Assembly (NCBI RefSeq): GCF_004348455.1
Contig: NZ_SMKA01000003.1
Location: 55,732-119,731, forward strand
Direction: 5' to 3'
DNA: 64,000 bases
DNA from: Kribbella albertanoniae
Lineage (GTDB): Bacteria; Actinomycetota; Actinomycetes; Propionibacteriales; Kribbellaceae
The position numbers were made by a program, and so were the translations under genes. This document shows positions 26,323 to 34,684 of this stretch, one piece after another (the stretch's first letter is position 1; each line of letters starts with the position of its first letter). Under the pieces are notes generated by a model. The model searched no databases. It was given only the letters and a program-made list of their open reading frames with translations, and had not been told where the DNA came from.

Positions 26323-27577
26323 TGGGCGGCTGCAGCCAGGGCCTGCTCTTTTCTGCCCATCGAACAACTGGAACCGCGAGAACGAGGCCGACGACGAAGA
26401 CCGCCGCGAGCACGAGCCACCCAGGGCCGCCGGCGCGATCCGGGAGCTGAGTGACCAGCAGCGGTCCAAGAGCGGTCGGCACGATGGCCCCGAGCGCTGA
26501 CACCCCGCCGTACTCTCCCTGTGCGTCGGCAGGTGCAAGCTCGTAGCGCATAGCCCAGGAGGCAGCGCTGCCCAGCATCTCGCCGCCGGTCAGAAGCAGG
26601 AACACGACCACGAGTCCGGCGATCACCCAGACCGGTCCGAGAGCAGAGGTCGTGCTGAGCACAATGCACGCGACCACCAGCAGGGCAAACGACGCGACGA
26701 GCGACCGGGAGGCTCCACGCAGGGTCTCCGACGGACGGGCCGCTGTCGTCTGCAGCACAGCGACGATGGCGGTGTTGATGATGATGAGCCAGGCTGCCAA
26801 CGCAGGCGGTGCCTGGGTGTGCGCCACGATCCACAGCGGGATCCCTACCGTGATCAGACTGTCGCTGATCGAGGTCAGCTTGCTGACCTGGGCGACGGCG
26901 AGGAACGGCAGGTCGCGCAGGCCCTGGGGGAGACCCCACCGACGACGCCGGCGAGGCCGCACCGTCCCCTTCGGAAAGAACAGGTACAACACCAGGCCGA
27001 AGGTGGTGGTCAGGGCATTGCCGACGATGACCCAGAGGTACGCACTCCGGGTCCCGACGCCGATGGCGATCCCCGCGAGCGCCACGCCCGTCATGAAACC
27101 GATGTTGAACAGACTGCGGGTGATCGCGTTCAGCCGGACCCGGTCGCCCCGGTCGACGACCGACGCCACCAGGGCGCCCCGGCTCACATTCGCGCCACTC
27201 TCCGCGATTCCCAGCAGCACGATGACGATCAGGAAGCCACCGAACGCCCGTACCTGGGTTGCCCCGATCAGGAGCGCGACCTGGGCGCCGGTCAGCCACA
27301 AGGTGATGTTCCGCGCTCCGAACCGATCACTGAGCTGCCCGATCGGAACCGCCAGCAGGATTCCCGCGCCACCGGCCACCGCCAGGCCGATACCGACCTG
27401 ACGCGCGCTGAGGCCCACCGACTGCACGAAATAGAGTGCACTGCCGGACATGTACAAGCCGAAGCCGACGCTCGACACCAAGTAGCCGGCGATGATGATC
27501 TGCACGGCCCGGCTCTTCCGGACGAACTCCCGGAGCCGTTCGCGCTGACTTGGCTGCGACGGATTCGGCTCCGTCAT
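26303..27577 (-). CDS. MFS transporter, probable product exporter
   Basis: A 424-residue membrane protein with about 12 hydrophobic segments. The MFS loop 2-3 signature is GQLSDRFGARNI, and the N-terminus is a charged cytoplasmic stretch. A basic loop (RPRRRRRWG) lies at mid-protein as usual between the two halves. Its start overlaps the stop of the adenylation gene (ATGA), placing it last in the leftward operon. That position fits export of the cluster product. Confidence 0.85.
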   Translation of the reverse strand: MTEPNPSQPSQRERLREFVRKSRAVQIIIAGYLVSSVGFGLYMSGSALYFVQSVGLSARQVGIGLAVAGGAGILLAVPIGQLSDRFGARNITLWLTGAQVALLIGATQVRAFGGFLIVIVLLGIAESGANVSRGALVASVVDRGDRVRLNAITRSLFNIGFMTGVALAGIAIGVGTRSAYLWVIVGNALTTTFGLVLYLFFPKGTVRPRRRRRWGLPQGLRDLPFLAVAQVSKLTSISDSLITVGIPLWIVAHTQAPPALAAWLIIINTAIVAVLQTTAARPSETLRGASRSLVASFALLVVACIVLSTTSALGPVWVIAGLVVVFLLLTGGEMLGSAASWAMRYELAPADAQGEYGGVSALGAIVPTALGPLLVTQLPDRAGGPGWLVLAAVFVVGLVLAVPVVRWAEKSRPWLQPPTTGSGG

Positions 27578-29085
27578 TCCGGTCCCGCTTCCGGAGCGCG
27601 CGCCTGCAGCTGAGCCACCGCCCGATGATCAACCTTGCCGTTGCCGTTCAGCGGCATGTCCTCGATCCACTCGACGCGGCGGGGACGTGCGTAGCTCGGG
27701 AGGGCGTCGGCGGCGGCTCGTTCGGTCTGCTCGTGGTCCTCGGCGTCTCCGGACACCACGACGGCCAGCGAGGTCCGGAGGGGCGTTGTCTCGACGAAGG
27801 CCGATGCATGACGCACACCGGGCAACCGCAGGAACGCGAACTCCACCTCACCGAGCTCTACCCGAGCGCCGTTGACCTTGACCTGCCGGTCGACTCTCCC
27901 GCGAAACACCAGCTCGCCGTCTTCCGGGCTCACCACGTCACCCGTGCGGTACCAGTCGTCGGCAGGCAGCGGCCGGGCCAAGTCTGCATCGGCGGCACCC
28001 TCGAATGCGGTCGCATTGTCGGCACTGCGCAGATAGCCGTCGAATCGTTGAGGCCCACGGACGAGCAGTTCACCGGCATGACGCGCGGAACCGATCCGGC
28101 TCTCCAAGTGCGGGAAGATCTTCCCGATGGGGACGGTTGCATTGCTGGTCTGTGGCCATTCGGCGGAGTCGCGTGGCAGGCGGTAGGACGCACAGGCGAG
28201 AGCGAGTTCGGTCGGGCCGTACAGGTTCTCGACGATCGATCCGGGTGCTGCGAGTTTCCATTCTGCTGCCTGCTTCCAGGTGAGTGGCTCACCACAGAAC
28301 TGGCTCACCCGGAGGGTGGGCATCGCACCAGGCGTCAGCTGTTTGAGCCGGGCCGCCGAGCTGATGACCGACGGGACCGAGAACCAGTGCGTCAGCCCGC
28401 GCCGGCGAACGTACTCGGCGCTGGTGACGTGCTCCGCGCCCCTGGGCAGGTGCAGCGTCGCCCCCGTCAGAACGGCGCCGAAAAGGTCGAACACGGCCAG
28501 GTCGAAAGCCAGGTCGAAGGTACTGGACAGCCGACTGCCGGGTCCGAGATCCGTGCGCGGGAGCTGATAGTCCAGGAACGACATCAGGTGTCCTGCCGAC
28601 ACGGGAACGGACTTCGGCACTCCGGTCGATCCCGAGGTGTGCAGCACATAGATCCACGGCTCCGGGGAGACCGTTGGCCTGCTGGCCCGGTATCGGTCCA
28701 CGCCTTTCACGGTTTCGGCGCTCCAGCCGTCGAGCCGGCCCGCGAACCCGTTGGTCCGCACCCGGAGAACCTCTGTGACGCCGACCTGGTGTAGGGCGGC
28801 CGATGTCTGGGTGGCCGACCACGTGGGGCTGATCGGAACCACCGTCCGGCCCTCCAGAACGGCCGCGAGATACAGCATCGAGGTGAGCGGATCACGATGA
28901 CTCACGAGCCCGATCGGGCCACGGCTCTCGCGGAGCAGATCGGTGTATTCCGAGACCACCGCTCGCACCTCGGAGTACGTCCAGCTGTCGGCGCCGTCGT
29001 TGATCGCCGGAGCTGTCGCGTGCCGCCCGAATGCCGCGCGGATACGGCCGCGGAGTTCGGCCGAGCTGCTGTCATGGTCCGTCAT
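27574..29085 (-). CDS. Free-standing adenylation enzyme (amino acid-activating family)
   Basis: A 503-residue ANL-family enzyme. A3 is VLHTSGSTGVPKSVP, A5 NLYGPTELALA, A7 WYRTGDVV, A8 GRVDRQVKVNGARVELGEVE and A10 PLNGNGKVD with the catalytic Lys. The specificity pocket region reads FDLAVFDLF; aligned by eye to PheA the pocket begins D-L-F, a pattern I cannot assign. No condensation or carrier domain is attached. ATG 29085 gives the usual N-terminus. ATG 29112 is also in frame and shares one base with the upstream stop (TGATG), so the longer form is possible. It activates a carboxylic or amino acid for the 79-residue carrier or for a direct acceptor. Confidence 0.82.
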   Translation of the reverse strand: MTDHDSSSAELRGRIRAAFGRHATAPAINDGADSWTYSEVRAVVSEYTDLLRESRGPIGLVSHRDPLTSMLYLAAVLEGRTVVPISPTWSATQTSAALHQVGVTEVLRVRTNGFAGRLDGWSAETVKGVDRYRASRPTVSPEPWIYVLHTSGSTGVPKSVPVSAGHLMSFLDYQLPRTDLGPGSRLSSTFDLAFDLAVFDLFGAVLTGATLHLPRGAEHVTSAEYVRRRGLTHWFSVPSVISSAARLKQLTPGAMPTLRVSQFCGEPLTWKQAAEWKLAAPGSIVENLYGPTELALACASYRLPRDSAEWPQTSNATVPIGKIFPHLESRIGSARHAGELLVRGPQRFDGYLRSADNATAFEGAADADLARPLPADDWYRTGDVVSPEDGELVFRGRVDRQVKVNGARVELGEVEFAFLRLPGVRHASAFVETTPLRTSLAVVVSGDAEDHEQTERAAADALPSYARPRRVEWIEDMPLNGNGKVDHRAVAQLQARAPEAGPE

Positions 29086-29111
29086 CTCTGCGTGCTTCCG
29101 ATCGTAGGCCA

Positions 29112-30119
29112 TCAGGAAAGGTGCCATAAAGGTTCTTGTTGTGCACCCCGGATCTGTTTGGGCACGGGATGCCCGACGCCCAGTTCGAGGACAGTCAGGC
29201 CGGCGTCCAGGCAGAACCGCATCGGCTCGGTGAAACCCAGCGATGCGTAGAGCGAGCGCCGGTCCGCAAAGGTGTCGGCCATCCCCACTTCGTACAGCTC
29301 CAGCGCCGATTCGTGCCGGCGCGCGAACGTGACTCCGAGCAGTCGGCCCGCCCCGTCCCGGATGCTGAGTGCGGTGGCGGAGGCCGGCTCGAACCGCCAC
29401 CACTTGGTGATCTCGTAACCGGCGAGGCGGTGGTCGATGGTTCGTCCGTTGCGTTCGGCAACGGCTGCGACGAGTGGTCCCGCTTCGGCGATGAGCTCAC
29501 GGCTGACAGCCGTCCATCGGGACCGAAGGCCGAGCGCATGCAGCTCACGAAGATCGCGGGTGTCGCGCTTCCACTGCTGCCGGACACGCTTCAATCGATG
29601 CTGCGGCTCGCCGACCGGGCTCCACCGCAGATCGAGGCGGGAGAAGACATCGGCCGCCGTCACCTGGGGCCTCGTCGGCCAGTTCGCCAGGAAGGCCGGC
29701 AACTGAGCGTGTGGGACGTACTGGGCGACCGGCCGAATCCGCAGGTCTGTCGCGACCGAGCAGGCGGCACTGATCAGCTTGCCAAGACACTCCTCGGTCG
29801 CCCATCGGTCTGCGCGGGCAACGACCGTTGCTCCGCCGATCAGCCTGCTGTGGCCGCCGAGATGCAGATACGGCTGATCTGCCGAAAGCCCCATCGTCGC
29901 CAGCTGCTGGATCAGGAAGGTGCTGGGCGGTGCGGGCAGCGCGCTACGCCAGATCGGCAGGCAGCCGACGGCCTTGCCTTTCTCCCACGCAACCACGTAG
30001 CGGGAGTCCCACCGCGGATCGGTCCGCAGCTCGTCCGACCAGCGCCGGAGGTCGTAGTCGGTTCCGTACTCCGTCACAGTCCGGAGCAGCGGTGGCGGAG
30101 ACATTTCGACGGAGCTCAT
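29112..30119 (-). CDS. GNAT-fold (FemAB/BioF2-like) acyl or aminoacyl transferase
   Basis: A 335-residue protein with the double-GNAT layout of FemAB/lipid-II-type and related transferases: RYVVAWEKGKAVGCLPIW in the first half and LLGVTFARRHESALELYEVG in the second, with FGxTE-like block ASLGFTEPMRF at the end. These enzymes join amino acids from aminoacyl-tRNA or move acyl groups to amines. It lies between two adenylation genes, overlapping one by 4 bases at its start (ATGA) and one by 1 base at its end. It is a candidate amide-bond-forming enzyme. Confidence 0.68.
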   Translation of the reverse strand: MSSVEMSPPPLLRTVTEYGTDYDLRRWSDELRTDPRWDSRYVVAWEKGKAVGCLPIWRSALPAPPSTFLIQQLATMGLSADQPYLHLGGHSRLIGGATVVARADRWATEECLGKLISAACSVATDLRIRPVAQYVPHAQLPAFLANWPTRPQVTAADVFSRLDLRWSPVGEPQHRLKRVRQQWKRDTRDLRELHALGLRSRWTAVSRELIAEAGPLVAAVAERNGRTIDHRLAGYEITKWWRFEPASATALSIRDGAGRLLGVTFARRHESALELYEVGMADTFADRRSLYASLGFTEPMRFCLDAGLTVLELGVGHPVPKQIRGAQQEPLWHLS

Positions 30120-31576
30120 GGCCGTCGAACGGTGTCGGGCGGTAGCAGTCCCCGCACGGCCGGCAGGTCGACCTTTCCGGCTGCGTTCCTCGGCAACCTG
30201 TCGACCGGGTCGATCCGTGCGGGAATCAATGCCTGAGGCAACAAAGAGGACAGGCGGTCGCGCAACTCCTCGACGCCGGCGTCGGTGACGACGAGCGCGC
30301 ACAGCCGGGTCCGGCCGCGGTGGTCGGTCGCTGCTTCGACGCGCGCGTCAGTGGCTCCTGCTGTGAGCAGTGCGGCCTCGATCGACTCCAGCTCGACCCG
30401 TCGGCCGAGGATCTTCACCTGCCGGTCCCTGCGGCCGGCAAAGGCGAGCGAGCCGTCGATCCAGCGGACAAGATCTCCGGTCCGGTACCAGCGCCCGTCG
30501 TCCCGGTCGACGAACCCGTCCTGGACCAGGCCGTTCTCGGTGAGATACCCGGCAGCGAGCGTCGGGCCCGCGATCAGTAGCTCCTGGTCACCCTCGGTCG
30601 TGGACTCGAGGCTGAACAGCCGCCCTCGCAACGCCTGCCCGATGGGCAGGGCCTGCTGAGTGTTCGCGACGTACGACGGGACCTCATAGGCCGACGCGGT
30701 GATGCCGGCTTCGGTCGGTCCGTACGAGTTCACCAGCCGAACCGTCGACAGCGCGCCCGATCGCCAGGCGAAAGCATCGGACTCGTAGGCCGCCTCGCCG
30801 CCGATGACCACCATCCGCAGTGTCTCGAGGTCGAGTTCGCGACCGTCCAGGTACCGGGCCCACTGTCGCCAGTACGCCGTCGGCAGTTGCAGAACCGTCG
30901 TACCGGTCGAGCGAAGACGTCGGTGCAGCTGGGCGAAAGTAGGGGTCGCACTGTCGGCCGCGACCACCGTCGCGCCGGCGAACAACGTCGGCCAGATCTC
31001 CTCCTGCGAGGTGTCGAAGGCCAGCCGTGCGAACTGCAGAACCCGGTCGCCCGCCTGGATCTCCAGCCAGTCCACCACCGCATCTATGTGCGCCTCGAGA
31101 GCCGGTTGGCTGACAGCGACGCCCTTGGGCCGGCCGGTGCTGCCCGAGGTGAAGATGACGTACTGCAGATCCGGGACCGGCGGCACCGCCGGCCTCGGGC
31201 AGGAGTCGACCAGGAACCTGCTGTCGAGCAGGGTGATCGACCGGCTGTAGTCGGCATCCGATCGGTCCGCGATGACAGCGGCACATCCGAGCAGGGTCAC
31301 AACCTCGTCGCGCCGTCCCGCGGGCCACTCGGGGTCCAGTGCGACGAGCGGCCGTCCGGCTGCGGCGACCGCGAGGACGGCCGGCACCCGCGCGGCCGGC
31401 TCGCTGACGACCGCTGCGATCGGCCCTGGCCGGAGAATGAGTTCGTTCAGCCGATCGCCGGCCCGGGTGGCCGCCTCGAGCAGGTCGCCGAAGGTGAACT
31501 CTCGCTGCGGGCCGGCAAAGGCCGCTGCGGTCAGATGGTCCTGACACCGCAGACGCAACCGATCCAGCAGCGTCAC
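30116..31576 (-). CDS. Free-standing NRPS-type adenylation enzyme
   Basis: A 486-residue ANL enzyme. A3 is VIFTSGSTGRPKGVAVS, A4 region LAFDTSQEEIW, A5 NSYGPTEAGIT, A7 WYRTGDLVRW, A8 GRRDRQVKILGRRVELE and A10 RNAAGKVD. The catalytic Asp235-equivalent is present (FDTS), as expected for alpha-amino acid substrates. By eye the pocket residues read roughly D-T-E-A-V-I-S-I-T-K, which I cannot assign. GTG start overlaps the carrier-protein stop (GTGA), so this enzyme is the best partner for loading that carrier. Confidence 0.85.
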   Translation of the reverse strand: MTLLDRLRLRCQDHLTAAAFAGPQREFTFGDLLEAATRAGDRLNELILRPGPIAAVVSEPAARVPAVLAVAAAGRPLVALDPEWPAGRRDEVVTLLGCAAVIADRSDADYSRSITLLDSRFLVDSCPRPAVPPVPDLQYVIFTSGSTGRPKGVAVSQPALEAHIDAVVDWLEIQAGDRVLQFARLAFDTSQEEIWPTLFAGATVVAADSATPTFAQLHRRLRSTGTTVLQLPTAYWRQWARYLDGRELDLETLRMVVIGGEAAYESDAFAWRSGALSTVRLVNSYGPTEAGITASAYEVPSYVANTQQALPIGQALRGRLFSLESTTEGDQELLIAGPTLAAGYLTENGLVQDGFVDRDDGRWYRTGDLVRWIDGSLAFAGRRDRQVKILGRRVELESIEAALLTAGATDARVEAATDHRGRTRLCALVVTDAGVEELRDRLSSLLPQALIPARIDPVDRLPRNAAGKVDLPAVRGLLPPDTVRRP

Positions 31577-31812
31577 GCGCGCCGCTTCTGCGTCTCGACG
31601 GCCGCGACGACGGCCGCCAGATCCGGGTTGCGGAAGAGGTCCTCGACCGTCAGTTCGACCTCCAGTTCGTCGTTGACGGTCTGCAGCATCAGGATCGCGT
31701 CCATCGAATCACCGCCCTCGACGAAGAAGTCGGACGCCGGACCGACCGACTCGACCTTCAGCAGGTCGCACCAGATCGCGGCGATCTTCTGGGTCAGCTG
31801 ATCGGTGGTCAT
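31573..31812 (-). CDS. Phosphopantetheine carrier protein (PCP/ACP)
   Basis: A 79-residue acidic carrier. The phosphopantetheine site is FFVEGGDSMDAILM with Ser36; the helix ELEVELTVEDLFRNPDL is the usual recognition helix. It is joined by 4-base overlaps to the nucleotidyltransferase before it (ATGA) and the adenylation gene after it (GTGA). It is the only carrier in the cluster, which implies a one-module or tethering pathway rather than a large assembly line. No phosphopantetheinyl transferase gene is present in the window. Confidence 0.88.
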   Translation of the reverse strand: MTTDQLTQKIAAIWCDLLKVESVGPASDFFVEGGDSMDAILMLQTVNDELEVELTVEDLFRNPDLAAVVAAVETQKRRA

Positions 31813-32507
31813 CTCTTCACCTCTTCGTGCTGTGCGGCGTGCGCGTTCGCGGCCGCGAGGTCGTCGGGTGTGTTGATGTTGTAGGCGTAGCCCAGTTCGA
31901 AGGCGGCGGTCTCGCTCCGCGAGAAAGTCGTCAGGAACGCCGAGTAGCTGGTGTGCCCGGCGTCGACGTACGCCCGCAGTCTCGTCAAGGCTGCGGGCCG
32001 CAGCCAGTACAGGCCGGCCAGCCGGGCAGCCGGCGACGGCAGCCCGCGTCCGATCGGCCGATCGGACGAATGAGGATCCCACCAGATCGTGGTCGGCCCG
32101 AGGTCCCAGGGGATCTGGGTGACGCCGATGACCAGGTCCACCGCGGGAACCTCGCGGGATGCGAAGTCCAGGAAGTTCGTCAGCCCGCCCGGGGGCATTG
32201 CGAGATCACCGTCGACCGCGGCGACCTCCTGGTCGGGTCCGGCGGCGCGCAGGATCAACGTGCCGTAAGGCGCGGACGGCACCTGCTGAGTCTGGACCTT
32301 GCTGCCGTGCCGCTGGGCCCAGGCTCTGATCTGGACGTCGTCGGGCCGGGTCAGCACCCGGACACCGACCCCCGTCGCGATCACATCCTCGACGAGACGC
32401 GCGAGAATCGGCCGGCCGGCGACCTGCAGGAGTGTCTTCGGGACTTCCCGGGCCAGCTCACCCATCCGGCTCGCCCGTCCGGCACAGGGAATAATCAGGT
32501 GCACCAC
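31809..32507 (-). CDS. Nucleotidyltransferase (GlmU/RfbA/LicC-like)
   Basis: A 232-residue NTP transferase. The signature G-x-x-x-R-(M) with the later Lys is IPCAGRASRMGELAREVPK followed by TLLQVAGRPILARLVE, typical of sugar-phosphate or phosphocholine nucleotidyltransferases. AAVDGDLAM carries the catalytic metal-binding Asp. It lies directly after an APH-fold kinase, which resembles the LicA/LicC pairing where a kinase phosphorylates an alcohol and a cytidylyltransferase activates it. The GTG start at 32507 follows AGGAAGG and begins 23 bases after the kinase stop; the more distal ATG would lie inside the kinase gene. Confidence 0.78.
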   Translation of the reverse strand: MVHLIIPCAGRASRMGELAREVPKTLLQVAGRPILARLVEDVIATGVGVRVLTRPDDVQIRAWAQRHGSKVQTQQVPSAPYGTLILRAAGPDQEVAAVDGDLAMPPGGLTNFLDFASREVPAVDLVIGVTQIPWDLGPTTIWWDPHSSDRPIGRGLPSPAARLAGLYWLRPAALTRLRAYVDAGHTSYSAFLTTFSRSETAAFELGYAYNINTPDDLAAANAHAAQHEEVKR

Positions 32508-32529
32508 GAAGTCGGGTCCTTCCTCTTGG

Positions 32530-33684
32530 CTATGTCCTGGCGAGCAGTTCGAGGTGTCCGGGCTCGGCAAGAGCCCCGTGGGCGACCCGGACCAGCAGAT
32601 CGTCGAGCAGCATCATGCCGTACAGCAGCAGCCCGAGACAGCGATTGCGACGCACTGCCGGCGCAGCGGCGCGGTCGGAGAGTCGGCAGGCCGCCTCCGC
32701 GATGACATGTGACGCATGGGCGAAAGCCACCATGGCCGTCCAGCGGTCGGCGCGGAACCCGGCTTCGCCGGCGAGCGTCCGCAGCTGGGGCAATCCGGCG
32801 ACGAACAAGTTCTGCCAGTGCTGGTAGGGATTCGGTTGCCTCAGACCGACCTGGAACCCGCCGGTGTCATGCGTCACGGCAAAGCCGGTGCTCATCGTGG
32901 CTTCGAACAGGCTGAGGCTGAACAGCATCTTCGCCACGTCGTACACCGGGTCCCACGGCTGCGTCACCCCTCGTGGATCGATCAGCGTGAAGTCGTCCGG
33001 GGTGCTCGCATCGGGGAGGAGCAGATTCCGCAGATTGAGGTCGCCGTGCACCGGCACGGCGAGTTGCGCGCCGTCGAACAACGGTGATGCGGCCCGTGCG
33101 TTGGCTGTCAGCAGATCGAGGCCCGGCACGGACAGCCCATTGATCTCGATCCGTTCACCGGTCAGGATCTCCGCCGGTAGATGCCGGGCGAGTAACCAAC
33201 GGCGTCGCCTGATCCTGGCCAGATAGATGGAGTCCCAGTGATCCGCCGCCGCCGCACGAATTCCGTACTGGTAGCCCTCCGCCAGCAGACCGGACCAGAT
33301 GCCGGTCAGCAGACTCTGCGCCCGTCCCGCACCGTGACTCTGCGACAGGAGTACCAAGGGGCGCGCGTCGATGTAGTCGAACACATAGGCAGACCACCGC
33401 TCGTCGTGCGCTGCCTGCCGAAGTGCCGGATAGCGGCGAGCAACAGCCGGAGCGACGGATTCGAGCATCGACACCTGGGCTTGTTTTCTGCGGAAGCTTG
33501 CCATGTCATGACCGTCGACGACGCCGTCGCTGGTCGCCAGGCACTTCAGCACCACAGGCCGGCCGTCCCGGTCCAGTCCCCTGGCTGTCACGGCCCCGGA
33601 TCCGCCGCCGTCCAGCAGGCTGTCCACCGAGATCGAGCAGTGGGTGGCGGCACGCTCCAGCAGACTCGAAGCGCTGCCAGTCAC
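32530..33684 (-). CDS. APH-fold kinase (second kinase of the cluster)
   Basis: A 384-residue kinase-like protein. PVVLKCLATSDG carries the ATP-binding Lys; the catalytic loop is VPVHGDLNLRNLLL (Asp215) and LIDPRGVTQPWD is the metal-binding segment. WDPVYDVAKMLFSL is the usual following helix of APH/choline-kinase enzymes. GTG start overlaps the cupin stop by 4 bases. Placed directly before the nucleotidyltransferase, it probably phosphorylates the alcohol that is then nucleotidylated. A role in self-resistance is the alternative. Confidence 0.75.
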   Translation of the reverse strand: MTGSASSLLERAATHCSISVDSLLDGGGSGAVTARGLDRDGRPVVLKCLATSDGVVDGHDMASFRRKQAQVSMLESVAPAVARRYPALRQAAHDERWSAYVFDYIDARPLVLLSQSHGAGRAQSLLTGIWSGLLAEGYQYGIRAAAADHWDSIYLARIRRRRWLLARHLPAEILTGERIEINGLSVPGLDLLTANARAASPLFDGAQLAVPVHGDLNLRNLLLPDASTPDDFTLIDPRGVTQPWDPVYDVAKMLFSLSLFEATMSTGFAVTHDTGGFQVGLRQPNPYQHWQNLFVAGLPQLRTLAGEAGFRADRWTAMVAFAHASHVIAEAACRLSDRAAAPAVRRNRCLGLLLYGMMLLDDLLVRVAHGALAEPGHLELLART

Positions 33685-34400
33685 GCCCTGTCCACAGCCG
33701 GCGCCGTGTTGAATGTGGCGGCCAGCTCTCGCAGCTGCTCGTCGGACGCGTCCACGAGCAACGACGGCAACCGTGCCGGCAGGTCGAGGCCGTCGGCGGT
33801 CAGCGGGACCCGGTCCACCTGGGCCGGTTCCGGGGTGACGGTCGCCTGCTCGGCGCGGGCCTGCCCGGCAGTGAATATCAGTGTGTGCGGCGGTGCGGCC
33901 TCGCCGTCGTACTTGCGGGTGTGGTCAGGCGGCGGCCAGCCGCCGCCGCTGCTGTAGATGTTGTAGACGACACTGTCCTGCCACGGCGAGTACGTCAGAT
34001 GAAAGGCATTCAGCGGCACCACACACATCTCGCCTTCCCGGTACTCGGCGATCGACAGATGGTCCGGCTCATCCGGCCTGGCCACCAGGATCACGACCCG
34101 GCCGGCCAGGACCTGGAAGACCTCGATCTGTCCCGGCGGATTCCAGTGACCGACGGAGCGGACGGGCTCGCCGGTCGGGAGCAGTCCACCTGCGTAGTGC
34201 ACCCGGTCACCACGCCAGGTCGTCGGCGGGTTCGCGACGTTCGTCACCTGGCGACGATGCACGTCGCGATAGGCCGTGTACAGCGGTTGGTCGGACCTGC
34301 GGCATTCGGCGGCCAGCCGCTCTCGATCGACCAGATGGACGGTGCGGCCGGCGGCTCTGGACAGGAGTTCGGACAGCAGAACCGAGCGAGCTACGGTCAC
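33681..34400 (-). CDS. Cupin-fold protein, possible isomerase or epimerase
   Basis: A 239-residue protein with a single cupin barrel: GHWNPPGQIEVFQVLAGRV holds the first motif (Glu/His in reduced form), and YREGEMCVVPLNAFHLTYSP the second with a His. It resembles cupins such as archaeal-type glucose-6-phosphate isomerase, with no assignment possible. It is the first gene of the leftward operon that runs to 26303. The GTG start at 34400 lacks a strong ribosome binding site; the N-terminal 70 residues look natural (TVARSVLLSELLSRAAGRT). Confidence 0.62.
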   Translation of the reverse strand: MTVARSVLLSELLSRAAGRTVHLVDRERLAAECRRSDQPLYTAYRDVHRRQVTNVANPPTTWRGDRVHYAGGLLPTGEPVRSVGHWNPPGQIEVFQVLAGRVVILVARPDEPDHLSIAEYREGEMCVVPLNAFHLTYSPWQDSVVYNIYSSGGGWPPPDHTRKYDGEAAPPHTLIFTAGQARAEQATVTPEPAQVDRVPLTADGLDLPARLPSLLVDASDEQLRELAATFNTAPAVDRA

Positions 34401-34684
34401 AGCAATCCAATCGTCGAGGGAATGGTGAACCGCCCGGCCGAATTGGCGGAAATGTCACCGATGCGGCTGTCTCGTCGCCATTCATTCGTACCTTGGGCAA
34501 CCCGGGGCGGGATTTATCCCAGCGGAATCTATATTCCACCTGGATGTATGTCAAGCGATGTTCCCCGGTTCGGAGTTGCAACAAGATGCAACTCCGCCGG
34601 CGGCCGGATGGTGGACTGGAGGTGCGACACTGGTGCAGTTCATTCGAGCGCAGACGCGCGCTGACCATCGAAGGTGTCATCGCC
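34401..34684. promoter_or_regulatory. Divergent promoter region of the biosynthetic cluster
   Basis: This 284-base gap separates the leftward operon from the aminotransferase gene. It is clearly richer in A/T than its surroundings. It holds three inverted repeats: GGGAT-TT-ATCCC (34509-34520), GGAAT-CTAT-ATTCC (34524-34537) and CGGAGTTGCA-N6-TGCAACTCCG (34571-34596). TATATT (34530-34535) inside the second is a plausible -10 for the rightward gene. No regulator gene lies in the cluster. Confidence 0.55.
34571..34596. repeat. Perfect 10-base-arm inverted repeat in cluster promoter
   Basis: CGGAGTTGCA (34571-34580) and TGCAACTCCG (34587-34596) are exactly complementary with a 6-base loop (ACAAGA). 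The repeat contains GTTGCAAC, itself a palindrome. Good candidate operator for an unlinked regulator, or a leader hairpin of the aminotransferase mRNA that starts 89 bases later. Confidence 0.6.

Noticed and set aside
33881..34684. Upstream extension of the DegT aminotransferase frame
   Set aside because: It is antisense to the cupin gene; the aminotransferase fold begins just after ATG 34685.
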